A program made the position numbers and the translations under genes. 64,000 bases of DNA from Demequina sp. TMPB413 (GTDB lineage: Bacteria; Actinomycetota; Actinomycetes; Actinomycetales; Demequinaceae), in assembly GCF_020447105.2 (NCBI RefSeq), contig NZ_CP096184.1:2108001-2172000 (forward strand), written 5' to 3'. Below are positions 1 through 9,209 of the stretch, piece by piece (the first letter of the stretch is position 1; every line of letters starts with the position of its first letter). Under the pieces are notes generated by a model. The model saw only the letters and a program-made list of their open reading frames with translations, was not told the DNA's origin and ran no database searches.

Positions 1-344
1 GCCTGAATGACCGCACCGACGTCCACGCCGGGGCTGGTCGCCGCGAGCGCGACTTTGAGTGCGATGTCCTCGCGGCCGGGGCTCGCCGGAACGGTCGGTG
101 TCGCCCACCATTGGGATGCGGCCTTCCTGCCGGCATCGGTGAGTGCGTAGTGCACCTGGCGCTCATCGTCCGCTTCTCGGCGCTCCACGAGGCCGTCTCG
201 CTCAAGACGGTCAAGCGTGGTGTATACCTGCCCGATGTTGAGGGGCCATGCCCCACCAGTGCGCTGTTCGAATCCTGCGCGCAGCTCGTACCCGTACTGC
301 TCCCCCTCGACGAGCAGCGCAAGCAATGCGTTCTTGATGGACAT
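1..344 (-). CDS. PadR family transcriptional regulator (3' end outside window)
   Basis: Winged-helix DNA-binding protein, 114 codons visible; the C-terminus runs off the left edge. It opens MSIKNALLALLVEGEQYGYE and continues with the PadR signature LNIGQVYTTLDRLERDGLV, followed by a beta-wing stretch (ERREADDERQVHYALTDAGRK). The ATG at 344 has a GAGGGGG ribosome site just upstream. PadR proteins usually repress a neighbouring membrane or efflux gene in response to a small ligand. Here the divergent neighbour is the LtrA-like gene, and a palindromic element sits directly upstream of this start, so autoregulation together with control of the neighbour is the simplest reading. The ligand cannot be inferred. 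Confidence 0.88.
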   Translation of the reverse strand, partial: MSIKNALLALLVEGEQYGYELRAGFEQRTGGAWPLNIGQVYTTLDRLERDGLVERREADDERQVHYALTDAGRKAASQWWATPTVPASPGREDIALKVALAATSPGVDVGAVIQ

Positions 345-358
345 GGCCCCCCTCATAC

Positions 359-384
359 ATACTCGGTATCTACATACTGAGTAT
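359..384. promoter_or_regulatory. Probable PadR operator
   Basis: Two 11-bp near-palindromes, ATACTCGGTAT (359-369) and ATACTGAGTAT (374-384), lie 15 bp apart and are also inverted repeats of each other with one mismatch. PadR regulators typically bind ATAC/GTAT-type inverted repeats near their own promoter. The site lies 15 bp upstream of the padR start codon, in the shared region with the divergent LtrA-like gene. Confidence 0.65.
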
Positions 385-539
385 GGGTAGCGTGCGCAGA
401 GGTGTCAAGCGCTTCCGCGCGGGTTGACGAAACGAGACCGCAACCCCGGTTCCCTCGCGCGCTCCGTGGGAATCTTCTCGGCACCGGTTCCCGTTGAATC
501 TGTGGCGGACTCCCCGCCTTCGAGCCGGAAGGAGCCGCT

Positions 540-1727
540 GTGCGCGCACTGCGCAAGATGGTGAGCACTCACGCCACTCCCGAGGATCACAAGGTCACCA
601 CGGCTGAGCTGTTCTTTGACCTTGTCTACGTGTTCGCCTTCACGCAGGTCACCGCGTGGATCGCACACGAGGCTTCGCCGCTTGGCGCCGCACAGGGCCT
701 CACGTTGCTCACAGTCTTGTGGTGGACGTGGGTTCCCTACGTGCGACTCGGCAACAGCGTCAGGGCCGATCGCGGCCTTCCACTCATGGGCTTCGTCGTC
801 ACGATGGCCGCCGTCTTTGTGGCCGGCTTCGCCATCAACGGGCTCTGGGAGGCGGAAGGCGGGACGCTCAAGCCGCTCACCTTCGCGGCGATGTACCTCG
901 TGATCCGCGGCGTCCACGCCTCGATCTCCGCCTACGTCTCCCGTGATGACGACCGCGCGCTGCGGCACCTCGCGTGGCTCGCCGCCGCCTGGCTGCCCTC
1001 GTCCGCACTCCTCATCGTCGGCGCTTTCATGTCGCCGGAGACCCGGCTGTGGTGGTGGATCGCCACGATTGCCGCCGACCTCGCAGTCTCGTACGTACTC
1101 GACGCGGTGGGACGCAGCCCGGAACTGCGATCAGGCGGGCACGTCGCGGAGCGCTACAACCTCATGTTGATCGTGGCGCTTGGCGAGTCGGTGGTGGCCG
1201 TCGGGGCCGCGGCAGACCAGGTCGAACTGGGCGCCACCCTGCTGGCCTTCGCCGTGGCGGGCATCGCCTTGGCCGTCGGGCTCTGGGGCCCCTACTTCAG
1301 GGCCGTGGGGCCCGCACTGGAAGAGGCGCTCACGTCCGCGAAGGAGAAACTCAAGCCTGCGGTGGTGCGGGACCTCTTTACGTATCTGCACCTGCCGCTT
1401 GTTGCCGGGATCATCGTCGCTGCCGCCGGCGTCGAGGAAGCGATCAAGGCGCTCGAGTCCGACGAGCCCAGCGGGGTCGCGGGCACCTTGATCGCCGTCG
1501 GCGCGGCCGTCTACCTCGCGACCCTCGCTGTCGTGATGCGCCTGGCCGGCGGTCGGTGGTCGGTACTCGCGGTGGCCGCCCTGTTCGTCGCCACCGCCGT
1601 GTGGTGGGCGTCGTCCCTTGCCGTGCTCGCCCTGCTCGCGTTGGTCGCCGTCGTGCTCGGCGCCGCGACCGTGTTCACACCTGGTCGCTCGGAAGAGGAA
1701 GTCTCAGTGGTGGAGGTCAAGGAGTAG
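540..1727 (+). CDS. Low temperature requirement protein A (LtrA)-like membrane protein
   Basis: 395-residue integral membrane protein. The N-terminal motif TTAELFFDLVYVFAFTQVT and the later YNLMLIVALGESVVAVG segment are hallmarks of the LtrA family (PF06772). About ten hydrophobic helices span the protein and the C-terminus is short and acidic. The GTG start at 540 is supported by GGAAGGAG eight bases upstream. LtrA was named from a cold-sensitive Listeria mutant, but its biochemical role is unknown. It lies divergent from the padR gene with the palindromic operator between them, so PadR control is plausible. It is convergent with the following reductase gene, leaving only 10 bp between the two stops. 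Confidence 0.85.
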   Translation: MRALRKMVSTHATPEDHKVTTAELFFDLVYVFAFTQVTAWIAHEASPLGAAQGLTLLTVLWWTWVPYVRLGNSVRADRGLPLMGFVVTMAAVFVAGFAINGLWEAEGGTLKPLTFAAMYLVIRGVHASISAYVSRDDDRALRHLAWLAAAWLPSSALLIVGAFMSPETRLWWWIATIAADLAVSYVLDAVGRSPELRSGGHVAERYNLMLIVALGESVVAVGAAADQVELGATLLAFAVAGIALAVGLWGPYFRAVGPALEEALTSAKEKLKPAVVRDLFTYLHLPLVAGIIVAAAGVEEAIKALESDEPSGVAGTLIAVGAAVYLATLAVVMRLAGGRWSVLAVAALFVATAVWWASSLAVLALLALVAVVLGAATVFTPGRSEEEVSVVEVKE

Positions 1728-1737
1728 CGGCCCCGCC

Positions 1738-2463
1738 TTACCCCTGGCTACTCGCCGCCGGGTGGCCAAAGCGCTCGCCCTCGCTCCACGCCTTCGACGA
1801 GTTCCCCCCAGCGGGGAAGCCCCCCGAATCCTTGAGCCAGCGCGCAGTATGCATGAGGTTCCACGCCATGAAGGTGGCGGTCTGCTGCGTGAAATCGTTG
1901 TCTTGGCCGCCGCCGTCGTCACTGAGATAGGAGGGGCCGGGGCCCGCCGCGCCCACCCAGCCGGTGTCGGCCTGAGGCGGGACAGTGAACCCGATGTGCT
2001 GGAGCGAATAGAGCAACTCCCTCGCCACGTGCTTGTAGCCGTCCTCGTTACCCGTGACGACTGCTCCACCTGCGCGGCCGTAGAACTGGTACTGGCCGCG
2101 TTCGTTTGGTTCACTGCTGATCGCATACAGGCGCTCGATGACGCGGCGCGCGACCGATGACTCGGCGCCGAGCCAGATGGGCGAGCCCAGCACCAGGATG
2201 TCCGCCTGAAGGACGCGCTCGGCCAGCGCGGGCCAATCGTCGCTCGGCTGGTTGCCGCCAGGCACATCCTCCGTCATGTCAGCCGCCATACCTGGCGCAA
2301 TGTCGTGGTCGACCGCCCTGAAGGTATCGACCGTGACGCCTTGGTTTGCCATGACAGCCGCCGCCACGTCGAGCAGGCCCTGCGTGTTGCTCGTCTCAGG
2401 TGACGGCTTCAGCGTGCAGTTGATGAAGAGCGCCTTCAGGTCAGAGAATTCTTGCTGTGTCAT
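1738..2463 (-). CDS. Flavodoxin-like NAD(P)H-dependent oxidoreductase
   Basis: 241-residue cytoplasmic protein with a flavodoxin-like fold. The N-terminal strand and phosphate loop LFINCTLKPSPETSNTQGLL binds FMN phosphate, ADILVLGSPIWLGAESSVAR is the second flavin loop, and GGAVVTGNEDGYKH follows strand 4. These are typical of the NADPH-dependent FMN reductase / flavodoxin_2 group, which reduces quinones, nitro- or azo-compounds. An AAGGAGGT ribosome site precedes the ATG at 2463. The gene stands alone and is convergent with the LtrA-like gene. The substrate cannot be assigned. Confidence 0.8.
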   Translation of the reverse strand: MTQQEFSDLKALFINCTLKPSPETSNTQGLLDVAAAVMANQGVTVDTFRAVDHDIAPGMAADMTEDVPGGNQPSDDWPALAERVLQADILVLGSPIWLGAESSVARRVIERLYAISSEPNERGQYQFYGRAGGAVVTGNEDGYKHVARELLYSLQHIGFTVPPQADTGWVGAAGPGPSYLSDDGGGQDNDFTQQTATFMAWNLMHTARWLKDSGGFPAGGNSSKAWSEGERFGHPAASSQG

Positions 2464-2535
2464 CGATGACCTCCTTCGATATGTGGCAGTCAGTGTGCGG
2501 GAATCGGGTCAAGGTCTCCTAAGGTTGAACTCGCC

Positions 2536-3294
2536 ATGAGCCGTCACCATTCCGCCTCTACCCGCTGGGTAGCCACGCTGCGCGTCGCGATGTCGCTTCT
2601 CATCGTCGGCGCGCTCATCGCGACGCTCACTGACAATTCCGGCCTGGTTCCGTCGAGTTACTTGGATCTCCTCAGCTACTACACGCTCCAGACGAACGTG
2701 GCGGCTTTGATCGTGTGGGTGGTGGCAACAGTCGCCGCGAGCGGCATGGCTCAAGCACCGTGGTGGCTCGAAGTCGGGCGCGCCTTCGTCGCCGCCAACC
2801 TCGTGCTCATTGCGTGCGTCTACTGGGTGCAGGTGGCGCCGCTTGGCCTTGAGCACGGGCCGCAACTGGTGACGGTGATGATCATCTCCCACGTGGTCAC
2901 GCCGCTCTACATGATCGCGGAACACTTGCTCGTCGGCACTCGGCTGCCCGTCCCCACCAGGCTGTTGCCGTGGCTCGTTGCCTACCCGATGGCATGGTCG
3001 GCGGCTGCTGTCATCCGCGTGTGGTCGGGGGGTTGGGTGCCGTATGAGTACCTTGAACCTTCGCGCGGCATCGGAGCTGTCGCTGTGACGATTGCGGCGC
3101 AAGGGGCCGTGCTGTGCGCCCTCACCTGGGCGGCCATGCGGCTGCGGGCGTGGCGCCGTGTGCCAGATCCCGCCTACCGGGCCGAGACGTCACCAACATC
3201 GATAGAAATGGCGCGCAGCGATGTCTCCCAGCGCGCCTTCTCCCTCGCCGCGAGCACGGACATCACTCCCCAGAGCCCCAAGTCGTCGATATAG
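2536..3294 (+). CDS. Pr6Pr family membrane protein
   Basis: 252-residue membrane protein with about six hydrophobic helices, resembling the actinobacterial Pr6Pr / FAR-17a-AIG1-like group. Features are an early helix ending in a short loop, YYTLQTNVAALIVWVVATVA, HVVTPLYMIAEHLLVG and a WLVAYPMAWSAAAVIR helix. Function is unknown. The last 40 or so residues after RRVPDPAYRAET are polar and unlike the rest. That part of the reading frame is antisense to the broken DUF1232 gene (121 bp overlap), so the tail may be a read-on extension rather than a conserved domain. Confidence 0.75.
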   Translation: MSRHHSASTRWVATLRVAMSLLIVGALIATLTDNSGLVPSSYLDLLSYYTLQTNVAALIVWVVATVAASGMAQAPWWLEVGRAFVAANLVLIACVYWVQVAPLGLEHGPQLVTVMIISHVVTPLYMIAEHLLVGTRLPVPTRLLPWLVAYPMAWSAAAVIRVWSGGWVPYEYLEPSRGIGAVAVTIAAQGAVLCALTWAAMRLRAWRRVPDPAYRAETSPTSIEMARSDVSQRAFSLAASTDITPQSPKSSI

Positions 3295-3440
3295 CCGATA
3301 AACGGCAAGAACAACTCGGGAATCACGTCGATCGGCGACACCACCTAGACAAGCGTTCCGATGGCGGCTAGCCATGAGACGGGCGACAGCTTCCAGGTGC
3401 CGTTGGCGATCGCCTTGAAGAACTTCATCCACATCCGCAT
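3174..3440 (-). pseudogene. DUF1232 (YkvA-like) small protein interrupted by an in-frame TAG
   Basis: Read from the ATG at 3440, which has an AGAGGAG ribosome site six bases upstream, the frame gives MRMWMKFFKAIANGTWKLSP and on to ...AAIGTLV. A TAG at 3345-3347 comes next, then in the same frame VVSPIDVIPELFLPFIGYID and DLGLWGVMSVLAAREKARWE, ending at TAG 3174-3176. The SPIDVIPE-GYIDDLG core is the DUF1232 signature. Family members often carry an aromatic residue just before this core, and one base change turns TAC (Tyr) into TAG. The gene is therefore a recent nonsense mutant, a sequencing error, or read through. A GTG directly after the TAG could start a shortened protein. It overlaps the convergent Pr6Pr gene. 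Confidence 0.75.
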
Positions 3441-3495
3441 CGCGAACTCCTCTCGTCCAGCCCAGCGTAAGCGACGGGAATGTCCGCGCCGCAGA

Positions 3496-4887
3496 CTATG
3501 CGGAGTCTGCGGCCTCTCGTGCGGGAAGTTCCGCCTCCGCCATGGTGACTGGATCAAGCCACAGGCCGTCAATGACGTCCTGCAGTCTCTGCTCCCCGGT
3601 TCCAGCCTCCACGTAGTACTCCCCCTGGTGTCTCCAACCGAGCACGTCGACGATGTCAACCGAAATCAGGTCGAAGCGCCCGTCCGCATCCGCGGGTCGC
3701 AGCTCCACGGTGGCATATCGCGCACCACGCATCACGATGCGACCCCCTTTCGCACCATCGGCCCAGAAGTACTCGTCCGGGAGTTCCGCGTCGAGAATTG
3801 CCTGCTCGACGCCGCTCACATACGGGTCGTCTTGCGCCGGATCGACGCGTGTCACGAGGTACGGGGCGTCATCCGCATTCTCGCCCGATCCGCGGTAGTA
3901 CGCCGGCACTGCGTGGGGTAGGTCCGCATCATCGATGCGGATGCCCCGGTCCTCGGCCTCGCCCATATCGGACTCGGTGGACCACCCTTCGAACACGGGG
4001 AACCGCACGCCGTGACCATCCCTGATCACGGCTCCCTGCCATGGGGATCTCCGCTCCACGACCGGCAATCCCTTCCACCCACCCTCGACGTAGATGCCTA
4101 CACGCGCGTGGCCATTGAAGTTGAGTCCCGAGATGCCTGGGCGACCGTCCATGAGGTAGCCGATGCTGATGGTGTACCGCGTGGAGACTTTCTCCCATGC
4201 TTGTTCGCCCGTGGACCTCACAATGGGCCGTGCGTACGAGGCGCGGAAGGTGTAACTCGGACCAGGGAATGCGCCGGTCTCGTAATCGACCCGAATCAGT
4301 GACAACTCCTGAATGCGCGCGCGAGGTTCGTCCTCGCTGTAAGAGACGGGCTGATAGCCCGCCGTCTGACGCCACTCGAGTCGATCATCGTCGACCAACA
4401 CAAAGTCGCCCCGGTCGGCGCCAGCAGTGAAGTAGTCGCGAAATGGGTCGACCTGGAGAAGATGGCCGTCCGCAAGATTCCAGAACGCTTCTTGCGCCGC
4501 AGGGGAGTCATCAAAGACCAACGGCGAGTCGATGACCACGGAGACGAGGAAGTCAAGGGCGGCACGCGCATGGATCTTGAGCTCATCCTCTCGGAGCGAC
4601 TCCAGGGCCGACGTCGAAACGATCGCGTCTTCCAGATCGATGACCAACCACGGGTCGCTCACCGACATATGTGCATACGTTCCGTACTGATCGCTTCCCG
4701 TGCCATAGACCCCGATGCCGTAGTAGTCACCGAAGTCGAGCGGCTCAGCCGGCTGAAGCGTCGGCGTCTGCTCAGAAGCGCGGACAGCCGCCGACGCCGA
4801 CGGCATCGGCTCGTCTCTGTCCACACCCGAGCAGCCCACGGCGCATGCCACCGCCGAAACCAAGGCCACTATCCGCATCACCCGTGT
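3496..4887 (-). CDS. Hypothetical lipoprotein
   Basis: About 463 residues. The N-terminus has a short positive region, a hydrophobic stretch and a lipobox ending AVGC (Cys20), predicting a lipid-anchored extracellular protein. The ATG at 4887 was chosen because the hydrophobic stretch follows directly; GTG 4899 and ATG 4875 are alternatives. The mature part is acidic, rich in Tyr and Trp, and has no repeats or transmembrane segment. I recognise no domain. A central segment (ISIGYLMDGRPGISGLNFNG) suggests a beta-rich fold. It is a single gene between the DUF1232 relic and carbonic anhydrase. Existence of the gene is well supported by a long frame and a signal peptide; its function is unknown. 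Confidence 0.72.
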   Translation of the reverse strand, partial: TRVMRIVALVSAVACAVGCSGVDRDEPMPSASAAVRASEQTPTLQPAEPLDFGDYYGIGVYGTGSDQYGTYAHMSVSDPWLVIDLEDAIVSTSALESLREDELKIHARAALDFLVSVVIDSPLVFDDSPAAQEAFWNLADGHLLQVDPFRDYFTAGADRGDFVLVDDDRLEWRQTAGYQPVSYSEDEPRARIQELSLIRVDYETGAFPGPSYTFRASYARPIVRSTGEQAWEKVSTRYTISIGYLMDGRPGISGLNFNGHARVGIYVEGGWKGLPVVERRSPWQGAVIRDGHGVRFPVFEGWSTESDMGEAEDRGIRIDDADLPHAVPAYYRGSGENADDAPYLVTRVDPAQDDPYVSGVEQAILDAELPDEYFWADGAKGGRIVMRGARYATVELRPADADGRFDLISVDIVDVLGWRHQGEYYVEAGTGEQRLQDVIDGLWLDPVTMAEAELPAREAADSA

Positions 4888-4960
4888 CATGACCAGCACT
4901 CAAGCAGACAGGGGCGCCCCCGCGTCTCGCGTCAGCGACATCTGTGGATAAGTGGCGGGA

Positions 4961-5449
4961 CTACACGACCTCGCGCAAGCGCCCAGAATGCACGTCGAAC
5001 ACGAAACCGCGCACCTGCGTCGTGTCCACGAGGAACGGGCAGCGCTGCAAGCGGGCCATCGACTGACGCAGGTCGGCATCGAGGTCCTTGAAGGACTCGG
5101 GGCTCCAGGTGGGCTTGAGCCCCGTCTCGTCGAGCAACTCGTTGCGCAGTTCGTCGTCGCTAAAGGTCAGGGCGCCGCAGTCGGTGTGGTGAATGAGCAC
5201 GATCTCTCGCGTGCCCAGTTTTCGCTGCGAGATGGTGAGCGAACGGATCACGTCGTCCGTCACCACGCCGCCAGCGTTCCTGATGACGTGCGCGTCACCG
5301 ATGTCCAGGCCGAGCATGGCGAAGGTATCGAGCCGCGAGTCCATGCACGCCACCACGGCGAGTTGACGCTTGGGGGCGAGGGGACGGTCGGCAATGTACT
5401 CGGCGGCGTAGTCGGCGTTGTGCTCGAGCAGTTCGTCAGTGATACCCAT
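4961..5449 (-). CDS. Beta-class carbonic anhydrase
   Basis: 162-residue cytosolic zinc enzyme that interconverts CO2 and bicarbonate. The zinc ligands are Cys35, His88 and Cys91 (ACMDSRLD and IHHTDCGA), and the Asp37-Arg39 dyad of beta-class enzymes is intact. Length and sequence resemble the short mycobacterial Rv1284 type. The start is set at the ATG for MGITDELLEH because upstream in-frame residues are atypical. No clear Shine-Dalgarno sequence precedes it, so a leaderless transcript is possible. It is divergent from the SDR gene across 74 bp. Confidence 0.9.
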   Translation of the reverse strand: MGITDELLEHNADYAAEYIADRPLAPKRQLAVVACMDSRLDTFAMLGLDIGDAHVIRNAGGVVTDDVIRSLTISQRKLGTREIVLIHHTDCGALTFSDDELRNELLDETGLKPTWSPESFKDLDADLRQSMARLQRCPFLVDTTQVRGFVFDVHSGRLREVV

Positions 5450-5523
5450 GGGCCATACGGTAACCCGTGGAAAGTGGAATAGGGCGCTCAACGGCACACG
5501 TTGCGTCACCAAAGGAGGCCACC

Positions 5524-6306
5524 ATGGCACGCATTTTCATTACCGGTTCCACCCGCGGCATCGGCGCGGAGACCGCGCGACAACTGATCGACCTTGGCCA
5601 CGAGGTGGTGGTGCACGCCCGCAACGCCGCCAGGGAGGACGACGCGGCAAAGGCGGTTCCCGGTGCCGCTGGGATCGTGACGGGCGAACTCGATAGCCTC
5701 GCCTCAACCGCCGCGCTCGCCGCGTCCGCGAGCGCACAGGGACCCTACGACGTGATCATTCACAACGCCGGCGTCGGCGGCGGCTTGGCCGGCAGGGAGT
5801 TAACCTCCGACGGTTTCGAGCGCATCTTCCACACCAACGTCATCGCGCCCTACATGCTGACCGGTCTCATGGTGTTGCCGCGGCGCATCGTCTACCTGAC
5901 CTCGGGGCTGGAAGCGAACGGCACCTGGGCGCCAGAGGACTTGCAGTGGACGCAACGCGAGTGGCGCGGCATGCAAGCCTACTCGGACTCCAAGCTCCAC
6001 GACCTGATGCTCGCGCTGGAGGTCGCGGCGCGCTACCGCCATGTGATCTCGAACGCCGTCGACCCCGGCTGGATCAAGACGGAGATGGGCGGGCCGCAAG
6101 CGCCCGACCCCGTCGAGCTCGGCGCCGAGACCCAGGTGTGGCTAGCAACATCCGACGACGCTGAGGCGACGCTCAGCGGCCGCTACCTCAAGCGTCGTCA
6201 AGAACTCGCGCCCAACCCGATTGCACTCGACGCGCCCTCCCGCACCGCCCTGATCGACGAGTTGGAGCGCCTCACAGAAGTGAGCCTGCCGTCGCGGGAG
6301 CAGTAG
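5524..6306 (+). CDS. SDR family NAD(P)-dependent oxidoreductase
   Basis: 260-residue short-chain dehydrogenase/reductase. The cofactor loop TGSTRGIG is at residues 7-14, the structural motif HNAG replaces the usual NNAG, the catalytic Ser lies in IVYLTSG, and the YSDSK motif gives Tyr153 and Lys157. An AAAGGAGG site sits just before the ATG at 5524. The best general match is the group of SDRs used on lipophilic or retinol-like substrates, but the substrate cannot be read from sequence. It is transcribed alone, divergent from carbonic anhydrase, and ends at a strong hairpin shared with the convergent sugar-transport operon. Confidence 0.87.
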   Translation: MARIFITGSTRGIGAETARQLIDLGHEVVVHARNAAREDDAAKAVPGAAGIVTGELDSLASTAALAASASAQGPYDVIIHNAGVGGGLAGRELTSDGFERIFHTNVIAPYMLTGLMVLPRRIVYLTSGLEANGTWAPEDLQWTQREWRGMQAYSDSKLHDLMLALEVAARYRHVISNAVDPGWIKTEMGGPQAPDPVELGAETQVWLATSDDAEATLSGRYLKRRQELAPNPIALDAPSRTALIDELERLTEVSLPSREQ

Positions 6307-6318
6307 CCGCAGACGCGA

Positions 6319-6365
6319 CGATGCCCCACCGGACCGCACGCTAGAAACGGTTCGGCGGGGCATCG
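6319..6365. terminator. Bidirectional terminator hairpin
   Basis: The arms CGATGCCCC (6319-6327) and GGGGCATCG (6357-6365) pair perfectly, with further imperfect pairing inside (ACCGGACCG with CGGTTCGG). The element sits between the convergent SDR gene and the mmsB stop, so it can serve both transcripts. Confidence 0.7.
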
Positions 6366-6412
6366 CCCCCTGGCACACCACGGGAGGGGCGCACCAGGTC
6401 GGAGAGGTACTG

Positions 6413-7591
6413 CTATTTGGTTCCTGCGCGACGCTTGTTGTACACGTCGAATGCCACTGCGAGAAGCAACACGAGACCCTTGACCATCTGCTGCTCCGGC
6501 AGTTCGAGGCCCAAGAGCGACATGCCGTTGGACAGCACGGCCATGATCAAACCACCGACCATGGCTCCCGTCACTCGGCCGACGCCGCCGGTGACCGCCG
6601 CGCCACCGATGAACGATGCGGCGATGGCGTCGAGCTCGAACAGTTGTCCTGCTCCCGGCTGCGCTGAGTTGGTACGAGCTGAGTACAGCACGCCTGCCAC
6701 ACCGGCCAGGAAGCCCATGTTGAGCATGATGCCGAAATTGACCCACTTGACCTTGACGCCAGACAGCGTGGCCGCGGTGAGGTTGCCACCAATGGCGTAG
6801 ACGTGGCGGCCGAACACGGTGCGCGTAGTGACGACGGTGTACACCATGACCAGCACACCAAGAATGATGAGCACGTACGGAAGGCCGCGAGCATTCGCGA
6901 GCTGCCACGCAAACGCCATGACGACGGCACCGACGGCGACGATCTTCAGGATGAAGAGCCACAGCGACTCGACGCTCTGGTTGTAGGCGAGACGCGCCTG
7001 ACGCCCACGCACTGCGCTGGCCGCGTAGCCAGCGACGGCGAAGGCGAAGATCAGGATGGTGAAGAGGTCGTAGCCGTCTCCACCGAGCCACCCGTTGGCA
7101 AAGCCGTTGCCGATGTCTTGGTAGACCTTGGGGAACGGCGACAGGGAGATCGATCCGAGCACGTACCACGTGGTGCCTCGGAACAAGAGCATGCCTGCCA
7201 GCGTCACGATGAACGCAGGAATGCCCACAAAGGCGACCCAGAAGCCCTGCCAGGCGCCAGCGATGATGCCGACAGTCACGGCGGCGAGCACGCCCAGCCA
7301 CCAGGGCAGTCCTTCCCTGATCACGAGCAGTCCCGAGACGGCGCTGGCGAACGCGGCGACGGAACCCACCGACAGGTCGATGTGCCCACCGATGATGACG
7401 ATCACCATGCCGATGGCCAGCACCAGGATGTAGGAGTACTGCAACACGATGTTGGTGAGGTTTCCTGGGCTCAGGAGCGTGCCGTCGGTTCTCCACGTGA
7501 ACAGCGCCACGATCGCCACGAAGGCGATGAAGATGCCGCTCTGGCGCACATTGCGCAGCATTAAGTCTTTGAGGTTGGCCGTGCCTGTCAT
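6413..7591 (-). CDS. mmsB: Multiple-monosaccharide ABC transporter permease (MmsB/GguB type)
   Basis: 392-residue inner-membrane permease of the RbsC/XylH family with about ten helices. Family segments include [55 protein letters not shown] and [19 protein letters not shown]. It forms the channel of a pentose/hexose importer with the overlapping ATPase gene upstream (4-bp ATGA overlap at 7588-7591, which fixes the start) and the ChvE-like binding protein. It is the last gene of the chvE-mmsA-mmsB operon. The neighbouring araBDA genes and shared operators make L-arabinose the likely substrate, though ChvE systems also take xylose, galactose and glucose. Confidence 0.92.
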   Translation of the reverse strand: MTGTANLKDLMLRNVRQSGIFIAFVAIVALFTWRTDGTLLSPGNLTNIVLQYSYILVLAIGMVIVIIGGHIDLSVGSVAAFASAVSGLLVIREGLPWWLGVLAAVTVGIIAGAWQGFWVAFVGIPAFIVTLAGMLLFRGTTWYVLGSISLSPFPKVYQDIGNGFANGWLGGDGYDLFTILIFAFAVAGYAASAVRGRQARLAYNQSVESLWLFILKIVAVGAVVMAFAWQLANARGLPYVLIILGVLVMVYTVVTTRTVFGRHVYAIGGNLTAATLSGVKVKWVNFGIMLNMGFLAGVAGVLYSARTNSAQPGAGQLFELDAIAASFIGGAAVTGGVGRVTGAMVGGLIMAVLSNGMSLLGLELPEQQMVKGLVLLLAVAFDVYNKRRAGTK

Positions 7592-9159
7592 GACTGCGCC
7601 TGTTCCATTTCCTCGGCGCCTCCATTGGCGGCCGAACGTTCTTGAGTCATCAATTTCATCAAGCCCTCTTGGGTGGCATCCGCGACGTCGACGACGCCCG
7701 TGATCCTCCCGAAGGCAAGGGTGTAGATCCGGTCGCACGTGCCGAGCAGCTCCGGCAGCTCCGAAGAGATGACGATCACCGCCTTACCCTCCGCGGCGAG
7801 CCGGTTCACGATCGTGAAGATCTCGTACTTGGCGCCCACGTCAATGCCCCTCGTGGGCTCATCAAGGATGATCACGTCGGCGTCGGTGTAGATCCACTTG
7901 GACAACACCACCTTCTGCTGGTTTCCACCAGAAAGGTTGTTGACCGTCTGCATGACCGTTGGCGTCTTGATGTTCATGGAGCTGCGGTATTCCTCAGCCA
8001 CCTTGAGCTCTTCGTTGCCGTTGACAAAGCCGTTGCGGCTCAACTTGAAGAGCGCTGCGGACGAGACGTTGCGGCGCACGTTGTCGATGAGGTTGAGGCC
8101 GTACTTCTTGCGGTCCTCTGTCACATAGGCGATGCCAGCATCGATCGCGTCAGACACGGTGCGGAGGTTGAGCACCTTGCCGTCCTTGAGGATGGTGCCG
8201 GAGTGCGCGCGCCCATAGGCTCGTCCGAAGATGCTCATCGCCAGTTCAGTGCGACCTGCGCCCATCAGGCCTGCAATGCCGACAACCTCACCCGCGCGGA
8301 CAAAGAACGAGGCGTCCTCGATGACGACGCGCTCTTGCTGCGTGGGGTGATACACGGTCCAGTCCTCGACCCTGAACACCTCTTCGCCGACGTGCGAGTC
8401 GCGCTCTGGGTAGCGGTGTTCGAGGTCGCGACCCACCATGCCGCGAATGATGCGGTCCTGGTCGACACCGTCGTCGGCCATGTTGAGAGCCTCGATGGTC
8501 TTGCCATCGCGAATCACGGTCGTCGTGTCGGCGATGTTCTCAATCTCATTGAGTTTGTGCGAGATCATGATCGACGTGATGCCGCGCTCTTTGAGCTTGC
8601 GCAGCAGGCCCAGCAGGTGGGCCGAGTCGGTGTCGTTAAGCGCCGCGGTGGGCTCGTCGAGGATGAGTAGCTTCACGTCCTTCGAGAGCGCCTTCGCAAT
8701 CTCGATGAGTTGCTGCTTGCCGACACCGAGCTGGCTGACGGGCGTCACAGGGTTCTCGTGCAGCCCGACCTGGTTCATGAGCTCGGTGGCCTCGTGGTTG
8801 GCACGGTTCCAGTCAATGAGTCCTGTGCGGCCGCGGCGCTCGTTGCCGAGGAAGATGTTCTCCGCCACCGTGAGGTGGGGCACCAGCGCAAGCTCCTGGT
8901 GAATGATGACGATGCCTGCGTCTTCGGACTCGTTGATCGAGTGGAAGCGGGCAACCTGCCCTTCAAAGACAATGTCGCCGTCGTAGGTGCCGTACGGGTA
9001 GACGCCCGACAGGACCTTCATGAGGGTCGACTTTCCTGCGCCGTTCTCGCCGCAGATCGCGTGGATCTCGCCCTGTTCGACGGTCAGATTCACGTCTTCC
9101 AGCGCCTTGACGCCGGGAAATTCCTTGGTGATGCTCTGCATCTGAAGGATGGTGGACAC
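7588..9159 (-). CDS. mmsA: Multiple-monosaccharide ABC transporter ATPase (MmsA/GguA type)
   Basis: 523-residue duplicated ABC ATPase of the RbsA/XylG class. The first half has Walker [10 protein letters not shown], signature [15 protein letters not shown] and Walker [12 protein letters not shown]. The second half has the degenerate P-loop GLMGAGRTE usual in this family, [15 protein letters not shown] and [10 protein letters not shown]. The GTG start at 9159 (VSTILQMQ) has CGGAGG seven bases upstream; the longer frame to 9210 is unlikely. The gene overlaps mmsB by 4 bp and is separated from chvE by a stem-loop. It powers import of sugars delivered by the ChvE-like protein. Confidence 0.93.
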   Translation of the reverse strand: MSTILQMQSITKEFPGVKALEDVNLTVEQGEIHAICGENGAGKSTLMKVLSGVYPYGTYDGDIVFEGQVARFHSINESEDAGIVIIHQELALVPHLTVAENIFLGNERRGRTGLIDWNRANHEATELMNQVGLHENPVTPVSQLGVGKQQLIEIAKALSKDVKLLILDEPTAALNDTDSAHLLGLLRKLKERGITSIMISHKLNEIENIADTTTVIRDGKTIEALNMADDGVDQDRIIRGMVGRDLEHRYPERDSHVGEEVFRVEDWTVYHPTQQERVVIEDASFFVRAGEVVGIAGLMGAGRTELAMSIFGRAYGRAHSGTILKDGKVLNLRTVSDAIDAGIAYVTEDRKKYGLNLIDNVRRNVSSAALFKLSRNGFVNGNEELKVAEEYRSSMNIKTPTVMQTVNNLSGGNQQKVVLSKWIYTDADVIILDEPTRGIDVGAKYEIFTIVNRLAAEGKAVIVISSELPELLGTCDRIYTLAFGRITGVVDVADATQEGLMKLMTQERSAANGGAEEMEQAQS

Positions 9160-9209
9160 GCGCCTACCTCCGTTGGTGGCTTCGTGGGGGGGGTGGAGGC
9201 CGGCTCCCA

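Noticed and set aside
974-1930. Long Arg-rich open frames on both strands inside real genes
   Set aside because: They are frame shadows of high-GC genes with atypical amino-acid composition and no ribosome sites.
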